A DNA stretch of 11,034 nucleotides from contig NZ_NPDU01000109.1 in assembly GCF_002811985.1 (NCBI RefSeq), forward strand, positions 1-11,034, read 5' to 3'. This DNA comes from Leptospira adleri (lineage in GTDB: Bacteria > Spirochaetota > Leptospiria > Leptospirales > Leptospiraceae). The notes beneath the pieces were generated by a model. The model was not told the origin of the DNA and ran no database searches. It saw only the letters and a program-made list of their open reading frames with translations. Each line of letters begins with the position of its first letter. Positions within the stretch are counted from its first letter, which is position 1. The translations under genes and the position numbers were made by a program. Below, piece by piece: positions 1 to 11,034 of this stretch.

Positions 1-59
1 CGTAGAATGGATTTTGGAAAGATTTCCTTGGAATCCTTGGTTTTTATTCTCCGAAGAAT
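1..59 (+). repeat. 59-bp perfect inverted repeat, left copy
   Basis: All 59 bases are the exact reverse complement of 6332-6390; base 60 differs and similarity stops there. The left end coincides with the window edge, so the repeat may be longer. Read from base 2 it encodes the same peptide, starting VEWILERF, as residues 156-174 of the hydrolase-like protein, in the frame that runs on into the deacetylase. Confidence 0.97.
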
Positions 60-88
60 CCGCCTTTTCTCTTTTCAATCGAATCCCC

Positions 89-1285
<1,197 letters not shown>

Positions 1286-1328
1286 CAGGCGCTTCGTGTT
1301 TTTGAGAAAGACTTTTGCGATCGAATTC

Positions 1329-1342
1329 TTGTAAGAGTTCCT
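1329..1342 (+). repeat. 14-bp direct repeat, copy 1 (half of palindromic motif)
   Basis: TTGTAAGAGTTCCT occurs here and again at 1457-1470. In this copy the right arm of the palindrome is replaced by CTTGA, so only the left half of the motif is kept. Confidence 0.7.
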
Positions 1343-1359
1343 CTTGATAATTATTTTTT
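1333..1359 (+). terminator. possible weak terminator of the deacetylase gene
   Basis: A 5-bp stem AAGAG/CTCTT with loop TTC (1333-1345) is followed, after an 8-base AT-rich gap, by six T at 1354-1359. It lies about 50 bases past the stop codon. The stem is short and the T run is not adjacent, so this is only suggestive. Confidence 0.25.
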
Positions 1360-1454
1360 CCGGTCGAGAAATTTTCAGCCGTCGAAAGTTTTAATAGCAT
1401 GGTCTCCATTTCAATTCTTTCGCCTAAAGTTTAAGGTGGGTAATATTTACAAAA

Positions 1455-1476
1455 AATTGTAAGAGTTCCTACAATT
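1455..1476. repeat. imperfect palindrome of a Leptospira-type intergenic repeat
   Basis: AATTGTA and TACAATT arms enclose AGAGTTCC. The core is one mismatch away from the fully symmetric form TTGTAGGA-GT-TCCTACAA. From memory this motif is scattered in intergenic DNA of pathogenic Leptospira; its role is unknown to me. It contains the second copy of the 14-bp direct repeat and lies just beyond the decayed minus-strand frame. Confidence 0.55.
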
Positions 1477-1738
1477 CCCGCGAAAGTCCATGCTTGCAAA
1501 AGCTGAAATATTCTGTTATTAGAATATCTTCCGAATTCTTCCAGCCAATTTCGCCTCGCCCGAAAAACTCATTGTATAGCTCCCATTGAGGTCGTTTGCG
1601 AGGCGAGGTCGCCGTGTTTAACTCGAAATTGTCTTTTAAGCGATAATTTCCAAGAAAGTCCTATTTTAGAATCCATTTAGTTTGACTTGAATTCTTTGAA
1701 TAAAGGATCCCCGATATTTGGCTTACACCGTTCCGCTT

Positions 1739-1986
1739 TCAAGCCGGTTTATTCGATGTGATTGGTCCAAAGTCTATCTTAACCTTCTTATCGGTTGAAC
1801 TGGATTCATTCCCGGAAATTTGAAAATAGTATTTGTGAAAGGCTACATAGAATTGCCCGTTTGCAACGTATTGATTTCCTTTGAATGGAATCAATTCATA
1901 GAAAGGGGTTTTCGAACCTATAACTCCATTTCTTGCTCTTGTTTTTCAATGGCGATGTCGAATTCGATCAAAGTATAAATCGTCGC
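1739..1986 (-). pseudogene. decayed C-terminal fragment of an unidentified protein
   Basis: On the minus strand, 1945 down to 1742 is open for 68 codons. It reads like real protein, for example YELIPFKGNQYVANGQFYV and VKIDFGPITSNKPA, and ends with TGA at 1741-1739. No usable start codon precedes it. Just upstream, in a neighbouring frame, 1986 down to 1921 reads ATIYTLIEFDIAIEKQEQE and hits TAG at 1920. One frameshift near 1925-1945 would join the two. Further upstream (2046-1990) the second frame stays coding-like but is cut by TAG at 1989-1987 and at 2049-2047. Downstream, the first frame continues past its TGA for 25 codons to TAG at 1663-1661, then for 63 more codons to TAG at 1471-1469. 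Several stops, a frame change and no start favour a relic. The alternating strand-like residues suggest a secreted or lipoprotein-type ancestor, but I recognise no family. Open stretches of this size can also arise by chance, so confidence is limited. Confidence 0.4.
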
Positions 1987-2183
1987 CTAAAACGTTCTAT
2001 CTTCTGATCGATTGAAAGATTTCGTTGAATCTTTCTTATAGAGCGCCTACTCGATATCCCGCCTTACCGGTTCGAATAAACGCTGATAAACGCAAAGAGA
2101 ACAAAAATTTTCTTCCCTAGAAACTCGTTCCTTGCGGCTTTTCAAGATGCTCTTAGAAAGCGTCAAAGGCTAACAACGAAAAG

Positions 2184-2228
2184 GAAAGTCAACGTTGACG
2201 TTTTCAAAGCAAGTGAAAAGAATTCACT
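2184..2228 (-). terminator. hairpin pair downstream of the RND gene, possible terminator
   Basis: Downstream of the RND stop codon (minus strand) there is a 6-bp hairpin, AGTGAA/TTCACT with a 5-base loop (2212-2228). Next comes a perfect 12-base palindrome GTCAACGTTGAC (2188-2199), with AT-rich flanks that can lengthen the stem. A clean T run is missing, so termination is a guess; the palindrome could equally be a protein-binding site. Confidence 0.25.
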
Positions 2229-2254
2229 CGGGAATACGTCAACACTTTATGACT

Positions 2255-5200
2255 TTACGTTCTTCGTAGGAGCCTGTTCATTCTCTCCTGTGCGTTATAG
2301 ACCGTCTTATACAAAACGGGAACCGCTACCAGAGTTAGAAAAGAAGAGAAGGCAAGTCCCCAGCCGAACGCCAAGGCCATTGGAACCAGGAAAGGATCTC
2401 TTCCTCCGATTCCGTAGGCGGTCGGCAACAAACCGAGAACCGTTGTCACCGTCGTTAAAACCACGGGTCTCAAACGTAAGAGTCCGGTTTCAACCAAAAT
2501 CGAATCGATATCCTCTCCCGGTTTTTCCATTCTCAATTGATTTGCGAAATCCACGAGAACGATCGAATCGTTTACTACGACGCCCGCCAATCCTACAATT
2601 CCTAAGAATGCGAGGAAACCGAAGTATTCTCCGTGTAAAACGAACGCAAGAATCACTCCGATCAGAGAGAATGGAATCGAACTAACGACGATTACCGGTT
2701 GGATCAGAGAACGAAAGAGAGAAGCCAAGATCATAAAGATGATGATGAAGGCGACAAGAAACGCTCTTCCTAAACTCGCGAGAGATTCTTCCGTATCCTT
2801 GTTTTCGCCTCCGAAGCGCATTCGGTAGCCGGGATATTTTTCGATGATTCCTTTTGCGAGTTTTGCGATTTCCGCATTGGCTCTTCTTGTATCCGTTTTG
2901 GATTCGTCCAAGTTAGCCGTCACAGTAAGAAGACGTTTCCCATCCAAGTGATTGATATTTGCAAAACCCGGCTCTCGGACATACGTGATCAATTTAGAAA
3001 CGGGAATCAGCTTTCCGATCTGATTGCTCACGAAGATATTGTTTAGAGATCCGATCGACTTCCTGACTTCTTCGGGAAAACGAACTTTGACTTCGACTTC
3101 TTCGTCCGCTCTTTTGATCTTTGTCGCCACAGTTCCCTGAAAAGCGGTATTGATCGCCTGTGCCACTTTGAAAACGGAAACACCGGCCGTGGAAGCAAGA
3201 GATTCGCTGACTTTGATTCTTACCTCGTCCTTTCCTTCGTTGAAATCGTCCCCGATATCGGTGACACCCGGAACCTTAGCCATAACTCCCTTGTATTCTT
3301 CTCCGATCCGAATCAAGGTTTCGTAATCGTCTCCCCGTATTTCTATGGCGACCGGTTTTCCAACGGGCGGTCCTCCTGAGATTTTTTCAAAGTCCAACGC
3401 AAGCAACTGTCCTTTGAATCTTGAAAATTCGGCGGGGAAAGAATTCAAATTGAACGGCTTGTATTCCTGTTTTTTCTTTTCCGCTTCTTTCTTTCGAGTC
3501 TCTTCCAAAATCTGAATCGACTTTTGATTGAGGAGCCAGATCGTTTTTTCCCTTACTTCCGAAATGATTTCATCGGTGTTTCTCTTTCTGTTTTCCTCCG
3601 GAGTCAGATAAACTAAAATCTGTCCGTAGTGTTTTCCCCGCTTTGTAAAAGGGTCGTTCGGATCTTTTTGAATGATTCCGACTCTTGTTACGTAATTTTC
3701 AACTTCCTCCTTCGATAACTTTGCGAGTTCCTTTTCTAAAACAATCGCAAAACGTTCGGTTTCCTGAAGAGAAAGTCCGGTCTGACCGGTGAGTTTGATC
3801 TGAAAGACGTCGACGGAACCGGGGAAAAGTTTGAATTTTCCGGCAACGGCGAATAACGCAAAACTTCCGATCAACATCGCAAATAGGTAAATGAAAATTT
3901 GCAATCTGTGTTTGAGCGCGAATTTTAAGAGGGGAAGATAGTAGTTTACCTTTAGCTTATAAAACCAGCCGCTTTCTTCTTTGATTTCTCCAGAATGAAA
4001 CTTGTTTCTATTGATGTCATACAAGTGGGAAGGAAGAATGAAGAACGCTTCCGAAAGAGAGGCGAGTAACGCTATGATCACGACCAACGGAATGCTGTAG
4101 ATGAATTTTCCGAAAATTCCCGTCATAAACAGCATAGGAGCAAAGGCAGCTACGGTAGTCGTCACCGTGGCAGTGACGGGATCGATTACTTCCGCGGTTC
4201 CTTTGAGAGCCGCTTCATAGGCCGGCATCCCTTCTTCCATATATCGGTAGACGTTTTCACAGATGATGATCGCATCATCTACGAGAATCCCAACGACGAT
4301 GATCAAACCGAACATAGAAATCAGATTCAGAGTCAATCCCAGATAGTTCATGATCACGAAAGTCGCGCCGAAGGAAACGGGGATTCCCAGCGCGGTCATA
4401 AGAGCGACCCTCCATCCTAAAAACAGGAAAAGAGAAGCGGTCACAAGAATCAAACCTCCCGCAGCGTTGGAAAGAAGAACGCCCAAGCGTCTTCGAATGT
4501 ATTTGGAAAGATCGTTTACGAACGCGTATTCAAATTCTCCGTTGGAGTTTTTTCTGAATTCCTCGATGACTTTTTTTGCCTCGTCTACGACCAAAATTGC
4601 GTCCGCTTTTTCCCGTTTGATCACGGTCATCGCGATGGTTTTTCTGCCGTTGACTTTGTCGAGATACTCCGCCTCTTTTAGTCCTTCGGTAACGGTCGCG
4701 ACATTGTCGATTCGTATCGAATTTCCGATCTCGTTGGAACGGATATGCACTCCTGAAATCTCCTTCGGAGAATCGAATTCACCGATCGTTCTCAGGATGA
4801 CTTCTTTTTGATTTCCGGCGATGTTCCCGCCCGGAAAGTTAATATTACGATTTTTTAATGCAAAGATTACGTCCTGGCTCGTGAGATAATGGGAAAACAT
4901 CGCTCCAGGATTGATGTCCACCTGCATCTCAGTCTCTCTCCAGCCTCTTTTTGAAATCCTGGCGACTCCCGGAATATCCTCGAGCGCCTGTTCCACTACC
5001 TTTGCTTGGGCCTTGAGTCTTTTTTCAGCCTCCACGCTTGCGTCGTCCGATTTCAAACTGATATCGATTTCGATCACGGGTTGTCTGGAAGTAGTAACTT
5101 CGTTTACGAGCGGATCTTCGGCTTCCTCGGGAAGATCTTCCACTCGATCGATGGAAGACTTGATATCATCCACAACCTTCTGCGTATCTTTGGCGTCCGG

Positions 5201-5491
5201 ATCGAGGGTGATCACGATCCCGGATCGGTTCTCGATGGAAGCGGAACGAAATTCTTTGATTCCGTCCACTTCCTTGATCGCTTCTTCGAGAGGTTTTGTG
5301 ACCAGCTTCTCGATTTCGGAAGGGGAGGCGCCCGGAAAAACCGTGACCACGCTCACGATATCGAAGTTGATGTTTGGAAACGCTTCTCGATTCATCCTTA
5401 CGGCCGTAAAACCGCCGATCAGTATGATCAAAAAGGTGAGAAGATTTACAAAGATGCTTTTAGAAAGGAAATACTCAACAAGGGATTTCAT
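2255..5491 (-). CDS. RND-family efflux permease (AcrB/HAE1-like)
   Basis: An inner-membrane transporter of the RND superfamily, normally driven by an ion gradient and working as a trimer with an adaptor and an outer-membrane channel. It has 1078 residues, full length for the family. TM1 (about 12-32) is followed by the first periplasmic porter region with the typical [19 protein letters not shown] (53-71). TM2-TM6 span about 335-490 and carry the ion-relay motif [10 protein letters not shown] (404-413; D405, D406). TM7 is at about 530-550. A second periplasmic half contains a Lys/Glu-rich insertion (about 655-695), and TM8-TM12 lie at about 905-1065. In TM10, where AcrB has a key Lys, the sequence is [12 protein letters not shown], so Asn/Asp replaces it. 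No adaptor or channel gene is in the window. It follows def by 21 AT-rich bases without a Shine-Dalgarno, so it probably shares the def transcript. The family is certain; the substrate (drug, metal or lipid) is not. Confidence 0.95.
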   Translation of the reverse strand: MKSLVEYFLSKSIFVNLLTFLIILIGGFTAVRMNREAFPNINFDIVSVVTVFPGASPSEIEKLVTKPLEEAIKEVDGIKEFRSASIENRSGIVITLDPDAKDTQKVVDDIKSSIDRVEDLPEEAEDPLVNEVTTSRQPVIEIDISLKSDDASVEAEKRLKAQAKVVEQALEDIPGVARISKRGWRETEMQVDINPGAMFSHYLTSQDVIFALKNRNINFPGGNIAGNQKEVILRTIGEFDSPKEISGVHIRSNEIGNSIRIDNVATVTEGLKEAEYLDKVNGRKTIAMTVIKREKADAILVVDEAKKVIEEFRKNSNGEFEYAFVNDLSKYIRRRLGVLLSNAAGGLILVTASLFLFLGWRVALMTALGIPVSFGATFVIMNYLGLTLNLISMFGLIIVVGILVDDAIIICENVYRYMEEGMPAYEAALKGTAEVIDPVTATVTTTVAAFAPMLFMTGIFGKFIYSIPLVVIIALLASLSEAFFILPSHLYDINRNKFHSGEIKEESGWFYKLKVNYYLPLLKFALKHRLQIFIYLFAMLIGSFALFAVAGKFKLFPGSVDVFQIKLTGQTGLSLQETERFAIVLEKELAKLSKEEVENYVTRVGIIQKDPNDPFTKRGKHYGQILVYLTPEENRKRNTDEIISEVREKTIWLLNQKSIQILEETRKKEAEKKKQEYKPFNLNSFPAEFSRFKGQLLALDFEKISGGPPVGKPVAIEIRGDDYETLIRIGEEYKGVMAKVPGVTDIGDDFNEGKDEVRIKVSESLASTAGVSVFKVAQAINTAFQGTVATKIKRADEEVEVKVRFPEEVRKSIGSLNNIFVSNQIGKLIPVSKLITYVREPGFANINHLDGKRLLTVTANLDESKTDTRRANAEIAKLAKGIIEKYPGYRMRFGGENKDTEESLASLGRAFLVAFIIIFMILASLFRSLIQPVIVVSSIPFSLIGVILAFVLHGEYFGFLAFLGIVGLAGVVVNDSIVLVDFANQLRMEKPGEDIDSILVETGLLRLRPVVLTTVTTVLGLLPTAYGIGGRDPFLVPMALAFGWGLAFSSFLTLVAVPVLYKTVYNAQERMNRLLRRT

Positions 5492-5512
5492 ATACTTTTA
5501 TTTTATTGTTTA

Positions 5513-6049
5513 CTAATCTAGAATTTTTCCGCCGGAGTCCAAGGTATCGTTAAAGCCGAACAATTTCGTGTCCTTCAACCTGTCTACGTAAAGAATACCG
5601 AGAAGGTGATCGCATTCGTGTTGATAGACGACGGCCTTGTAACCGTCGATCGTCTCGTCGAATTTGTTACCTTTTTCGTCCATCCACTGCATTCTAATCT
5701 GATTCGGTCTTTCCACGTAGCCGCGCATTCCGGGAACGGAAAGACAACCTTCCCAAAATCCGGAACTTTCGGAAGTAAGCGCTGTGATCTTAGGATTGAG
5801 AATGACACGGTCGGGAACGTCCGGCGTCCCCGGATAACGTTCGTTATCTTCCGAACCGACGACTACGATTTGTTTTAAGATTCCGATTTGAGGCGCTGCC
5901 AGTCCGACGCCTTCCGCGTGACGCATCGTATCGAACATATCTTTGAGTAGTTTTTTAAATTCTTTTGTTTGAATCTCGTCTTCACTGACGGGTTCGGATA
6001 CTTGGCGGAGAAGCGGATCTCCCATTCTTAAAATTTTTCTTACTGACAT
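5513..6049 (-). CDS. def: peptide deformylase
   Basis: Removes the formyl group from the N-terminal methionine of nascent proteins; a cytoplasmic metalloenzyme. All three family motifs are intact: [10 protein letters not shown] (47-56), EGCLSVPG (100-107) with metal ligand C102, and QHECDHLLG (143-151) with metal ligands H144 and H148 and catalytic E145. The length, 178 residues, matches the Leptospira enzyme, and the sequence resembles the structurally studied L. interrogans deformylase as I remember it. The ATG lies one base after the stop of the hydrolase-like gene. No Shine-Dalgarno is seen, which suggests translational coupling. The usual partner fmt (methionyl-tRNA formyltransferase) is not adjacent; an RND permease follows instead. 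Confidence 0.98.
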   Translation of the reverse strand: MSVRKILRMGDPLLRQVSEPVSEDEIQTKEFKKLLKDMFDTMRHAEGVGLAAPQIGILKQIVVVGSEDNERYPGTPDVPDRVILNPKITALTSESSGFWEGCLSVPGMRGYVERPNQIRMQWMDEKGNKFDETIDGYKAVVYQHECDHLLGILYVDRLKDTKLFGFNDTLDSGGKILD

Positions 6050-6050
6050 A

Positions 6051-6758
6051 TTAAAAACCAGGTTCTATCTTAAAGTTCGACTTTTTTTGGACAGAACAAA
6101 TCGGTATCTCGGCAAGAATTTTCACGACCAATTCTTTCAGTAGAACTTCAACGGATTTTCGGTCGGCCGATTCGATTCTAAATACCCGATAGGGTTGCAG
6201 TCTTTTTCCGGACGTCCTCATTTGTTCCGTGATCGTTCCCGGAATTCCGGTAAACAACAAAGTCGGCAAAAGACTCGATTCTTCCATTCCTCTCTGAAAA
6301 CTTTTTTCGAGCGCCTCGAACAAACTGTGCAATTCTTCGGAGAATAAAAACCAAGGATTCCAAGGAAATCTTTCCAAAATCCATTCTACGTTTTTCGGAA
6401 ACCAGGAAAAAGGATCTCGGTTTTTTTCAATCGGAGGATTTACGATACAGGCGGAATCGATCCGATCCGGAAATTTCTTGATTAATTCAAAAACGATTCC
6501 GGAAAGACTTCCTTCTCCCAATAATTTAATTTTACCCTTGGTTTTTTGGATCTCTTCGGAAACCGATTCGATCCAATCTTCGTATTTCGGAAATTTTGTC
6601 TGAAAAGAATGAATCGAAGTTTCAAAAATCTTGAGCGAGAATTCGGAAGTAAAAAATTCCGACCGAACGCGTTTTCCCGGAAAGTCGAATTCGGAAAGAA
6701 GGAATAGAGGCGTTTTTGTCGAGGAGCCCAGCCTTTGAACGGAGATTCGATTTGACAT
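6051..6758 (-). CDS. alpha/beta-hydrolase-fold-like protein, degenerate active site
   Basis: Residue numbers count from a TTG at 6854. The stretch [20 protein letters not shown] (109-128), followed by [13 protein letters not shown] (129-141), closely resembles the nucleophile-elbow strand and helix of alpha/beta hydrolases (compare LLGHSLGG then PDRV and VNPP). The elbow reads GEGSLSG, so the expected GxSxG Ser is Gly unless there is a one-residue shift. PTLLFTG (197-203) matches the next core strand, but the usual Asp and a C-terminal catalytic His are not evident. It may be inactive or a binding protein. I choose ATG 6758, residue 33, because the fold begins there. ATG 6800 and TTG 6854 are alternatives; the longest form would add a hydrophobic N-terminus with LFSC, weakly like a lipobox. 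Bases 6332-6390, residues 156-174, form one arm of the 59-bp inverted repeat. It is the first gene of a unit with def and the RND permease. Confidence 0.7.
   Translation of the reverse strand: MSNRISVQRLGSSTKTPLFLLSEFDFPGKRVRSEFFTSEFSLKIFETSIHSFQTKFPKYEDWIESVSEEIQKTKGKIKLLGEGSLSGIVFELIKKFPDRIDSACIVNPPIEKNRDPFSWFPKNVEWILERFPWNPWFLFSEELHSLFEALEKSFQRGMEESSLLPTLLFTGIPGTITEQMRTSGKRLQPYRVFRIESADRKSVEVLLKELVVKILAEIPICSVQKKSNFKIEPGF
6332..6390 (-). repeat. 59-bp perfect inverted repeat, right copy
   Basis: Exact reverse complement of bases 1-59, inside the hydrolase-like gene and in the same codon phase. The surrounding residues ([10 protein letters not shown], then [10 protein letters not shown]) read as continuous native protein, so this is likely the original copy. 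Confidence 0.97.
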
Positions 6759-7006
6759 GATTTTAGATTTGACCACGTTTCCTTTCGCAATATCGAACAT
6801 TCTTTTTCCGCAAGAAAATAGCCATAAAAAAAGGAAGAATGGAAACGGATCCAAGGTTCGATTCTTTTCTTTATCCGGAGATTTGTTTCGATTTCGGTCA
6901 AGAATCGTTCGGGGCTTTCGAACCGGAATCTTCCGATGGAAAGAAGTTGTAAAAGAGTTTGACAGAGGTTAGAAAGTTTAAAAACTCAAGTGGCGGAAGT
7001 CGTAAT

Positions 7007-7084
<78 letters not shown>

Positions 7085-7126
7085 AATCAGGTTTTTACCA
7101 AATTCCTTGAAGTCAATAACAAATAC

Positions 7127-7131
7127 AGGAG
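7127..7131 (+). promoter_or_regulatory. ribosome binding site deciding the coiled-coil gene start
   Basis: AGGAG lies 7 bases before ATG 7139. It fixes the start there rather than at an in-frame upstream codon, from which the frame would run antisense through the tRNA. Confidence 0.8.
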
Positions 7132-7138
7132 TGTAAGG

Positions 7139-7447
<309 letters not shown>

Positions 7448-7456
7448 ACCTCTGCT

Positions 7457-10256
<2,800 letters not shown>

Positions 10257-10273
<17 letters not shown>

Positions 10274-10586
10274 AATAAAAAATCATTCTAAAATCATCCA
10301 TCTGATCGGAAACTTAGACGTTCACAACACTCATAAAATTGAATCTGTGTTTATGGATCAGATCAAGACGGGCAATTCTCCCGTTCTTATATTAGATCTT
10401 TCCTCAGTCGAATTCATATCTTCCGCCGGTCTTCGTATCATAGTCGCCGCCCTCAGAGAATGTAAGGAAAGAGACGTGGAACTTCGTCTCGCCGGAATCA
10501 AACCGGCCGTAAAAAAGGTTTTTGAAATCATCGATATGAATTCGATGTTCAGCATTTTCGAAACGCTCGAGTCCGCTATAAAATAG
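10257..10586 (+). CDS. STAS-domain anti-anti-sigma factor (SpoIIAA/RsbV-like)
   Basis: A 109-residue single STAS domain, the usual size. In partner switching such proteins bind the anti-sigma kinase when unphosphorylated and release its target. The core reads [20 protein letters not shown] (44-63). Aligned with SpoIIAA, the phosphorylated Ser is S56, and the preceding Asp of the DSSG motif is Ser here. Both fold halves are present, including [17 protein letters not shown] (86-102). ATG 10257 has AAGG at 10247-10250 and overlaps the phosphatase gene by 17 bases. The overlap suggests coupled, balanced synthesis with its likely kinase and phosphatase. Confidence 0.93.
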
Positions 10587-10594
10587 CAACGTTC

Positions 10595-10620
10595 TTCGAC
10601 TCCGCGTCGAATTTAACTTT
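10595..10620 (+). terminator. possible terminator after the STAS gene
   Basis: A 6-bp hairpin TTCGAC/GTCGAA with loop TCCGC (10595-10611) lies 8 bases past the stop and is followed by TTTAACTTT. The stem is short and the T run broken, so strength is doubtful. Confidence 0.35.
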
Positions 10621-10677
10621 CCCGAGAATCCTTTTCTTAAAAACTGGATATATTTCATTCCATTTAAAGGTTCCCGT

Positions 10678-11034
<357 letters not shown>

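Larger units (their letters stand above)
1286..2254. other. 969-bp region between convergent genes with no intact gene
   Basis: The region lies between the 3' ends of the plus-strand deacetylase and the minus-strand RND permease. It holds the palindromic repeat (1455-1476), the probable gene relic (about 1472-2046), two tandem ATAAACGC words ten bases apart (2076-2083 and 2086-2093), and small hairpins near 2184-2228. I see no RNA gene, transposase or CRISPR in it. Confidence 0.6.

Noticed and set aside
1551..1606. 9-bp complementary words TCGCCTCGC and GCGAGGCGA with a 38-base spacer
   Set aside because: The loop is long, there is no T run or further stem, and the words lie inside a probable gene relic, so no RNA element can be claimed.
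2076..2093. Two ATAAACGC words ten bases apart, looking like the start of a repeat array
   Set aside because: There are only two copies, with no spacer structure, so this is not a CRISPR or an iteron set.
4350..5516. Plus-strand open frames opposite the RND permease
   Set aside because: They have low-complexity Ser/Thr/Arg composition and no family features, and lie opposite a full-length conserved permease.
6757..6972. Plus-strand 71-codon frame overlapping the 5' end of the hydrolase-like gene
   Set aside because: It has no ribosome site and no recognisable protein features, and it overlaps a better supported gene start on the other strand.

Overview
The window looks like chromosomal DNA of a pathogenic-clade Leptospira. 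The peptide deformylase is close to the L. interrogans enzyme as I remember it. Base composition is moderately AT-rich, many genes lack a clear Shine-Dalgarno, and a near-palindromic TTGTARGAGTTCCTACAA motif that I associate with Leptospira intergenic DNA is present. Species cannot be fixed by eye. The window begins inside one open frame and ends inside another, and its length is irregular, so it could be a complete short draft contig.

Layout. (1) A plus-strand, membrane-anchored polysaccharide-deacetylase-like gene ends at 1285. (2) About 970 bases follow without an intact gene; they hold a degenerate palindromic repeat and what looks like the decayed 3' part of a minus-strand gene. (3) A compact minus-strand cluster is transcribed from about 6758 down to 2255: an alpha/beta-hydrolase-fold-like protein, peptide deformylase (def) and a large RND efflux permease, with gaps of 1 and 21 bases. 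(4) A minus-strand tRNA-Ala(GGC) lies at 7007-7079. (5) A plus-strand cluster follows: a 102-residue coiled-coil protein, a 938-residue protein with GAF-like sensor domains, a SpoIIE/PP2C phosphatase and an RsbW-type ATPase domain, and a STAS anti-anti-sigma factor. (6) The 5' third or less of an acyl-CoA carboxylase beta-subunit gene runs off the right edge.

How the genes work together. The plus-strand cluster is a compact partner-switching signalling module: sensing, phosphatase and probable kinase/anti-sigma functions sit in one polypeptide, and the STAS substrate is the next, overlapping gene. No sigma factor lies in the window. The hydrolase-like/def/RND genes look like one transcription unit but share no obvious pathway.

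The most unusual structural signal is a perfect 59-bp inverted repeat. Bases 1-59 are the exact reverse complement of 6332-6390, inside the hydrolase-like gene, and both copies are read in the same codon phase. It is either a 6.3-kb invertible or duplicated arrangement that can join two genes in frame, or an assembly chimera at a contig end. I found no convincing new defence, mobile or CRISPR system.
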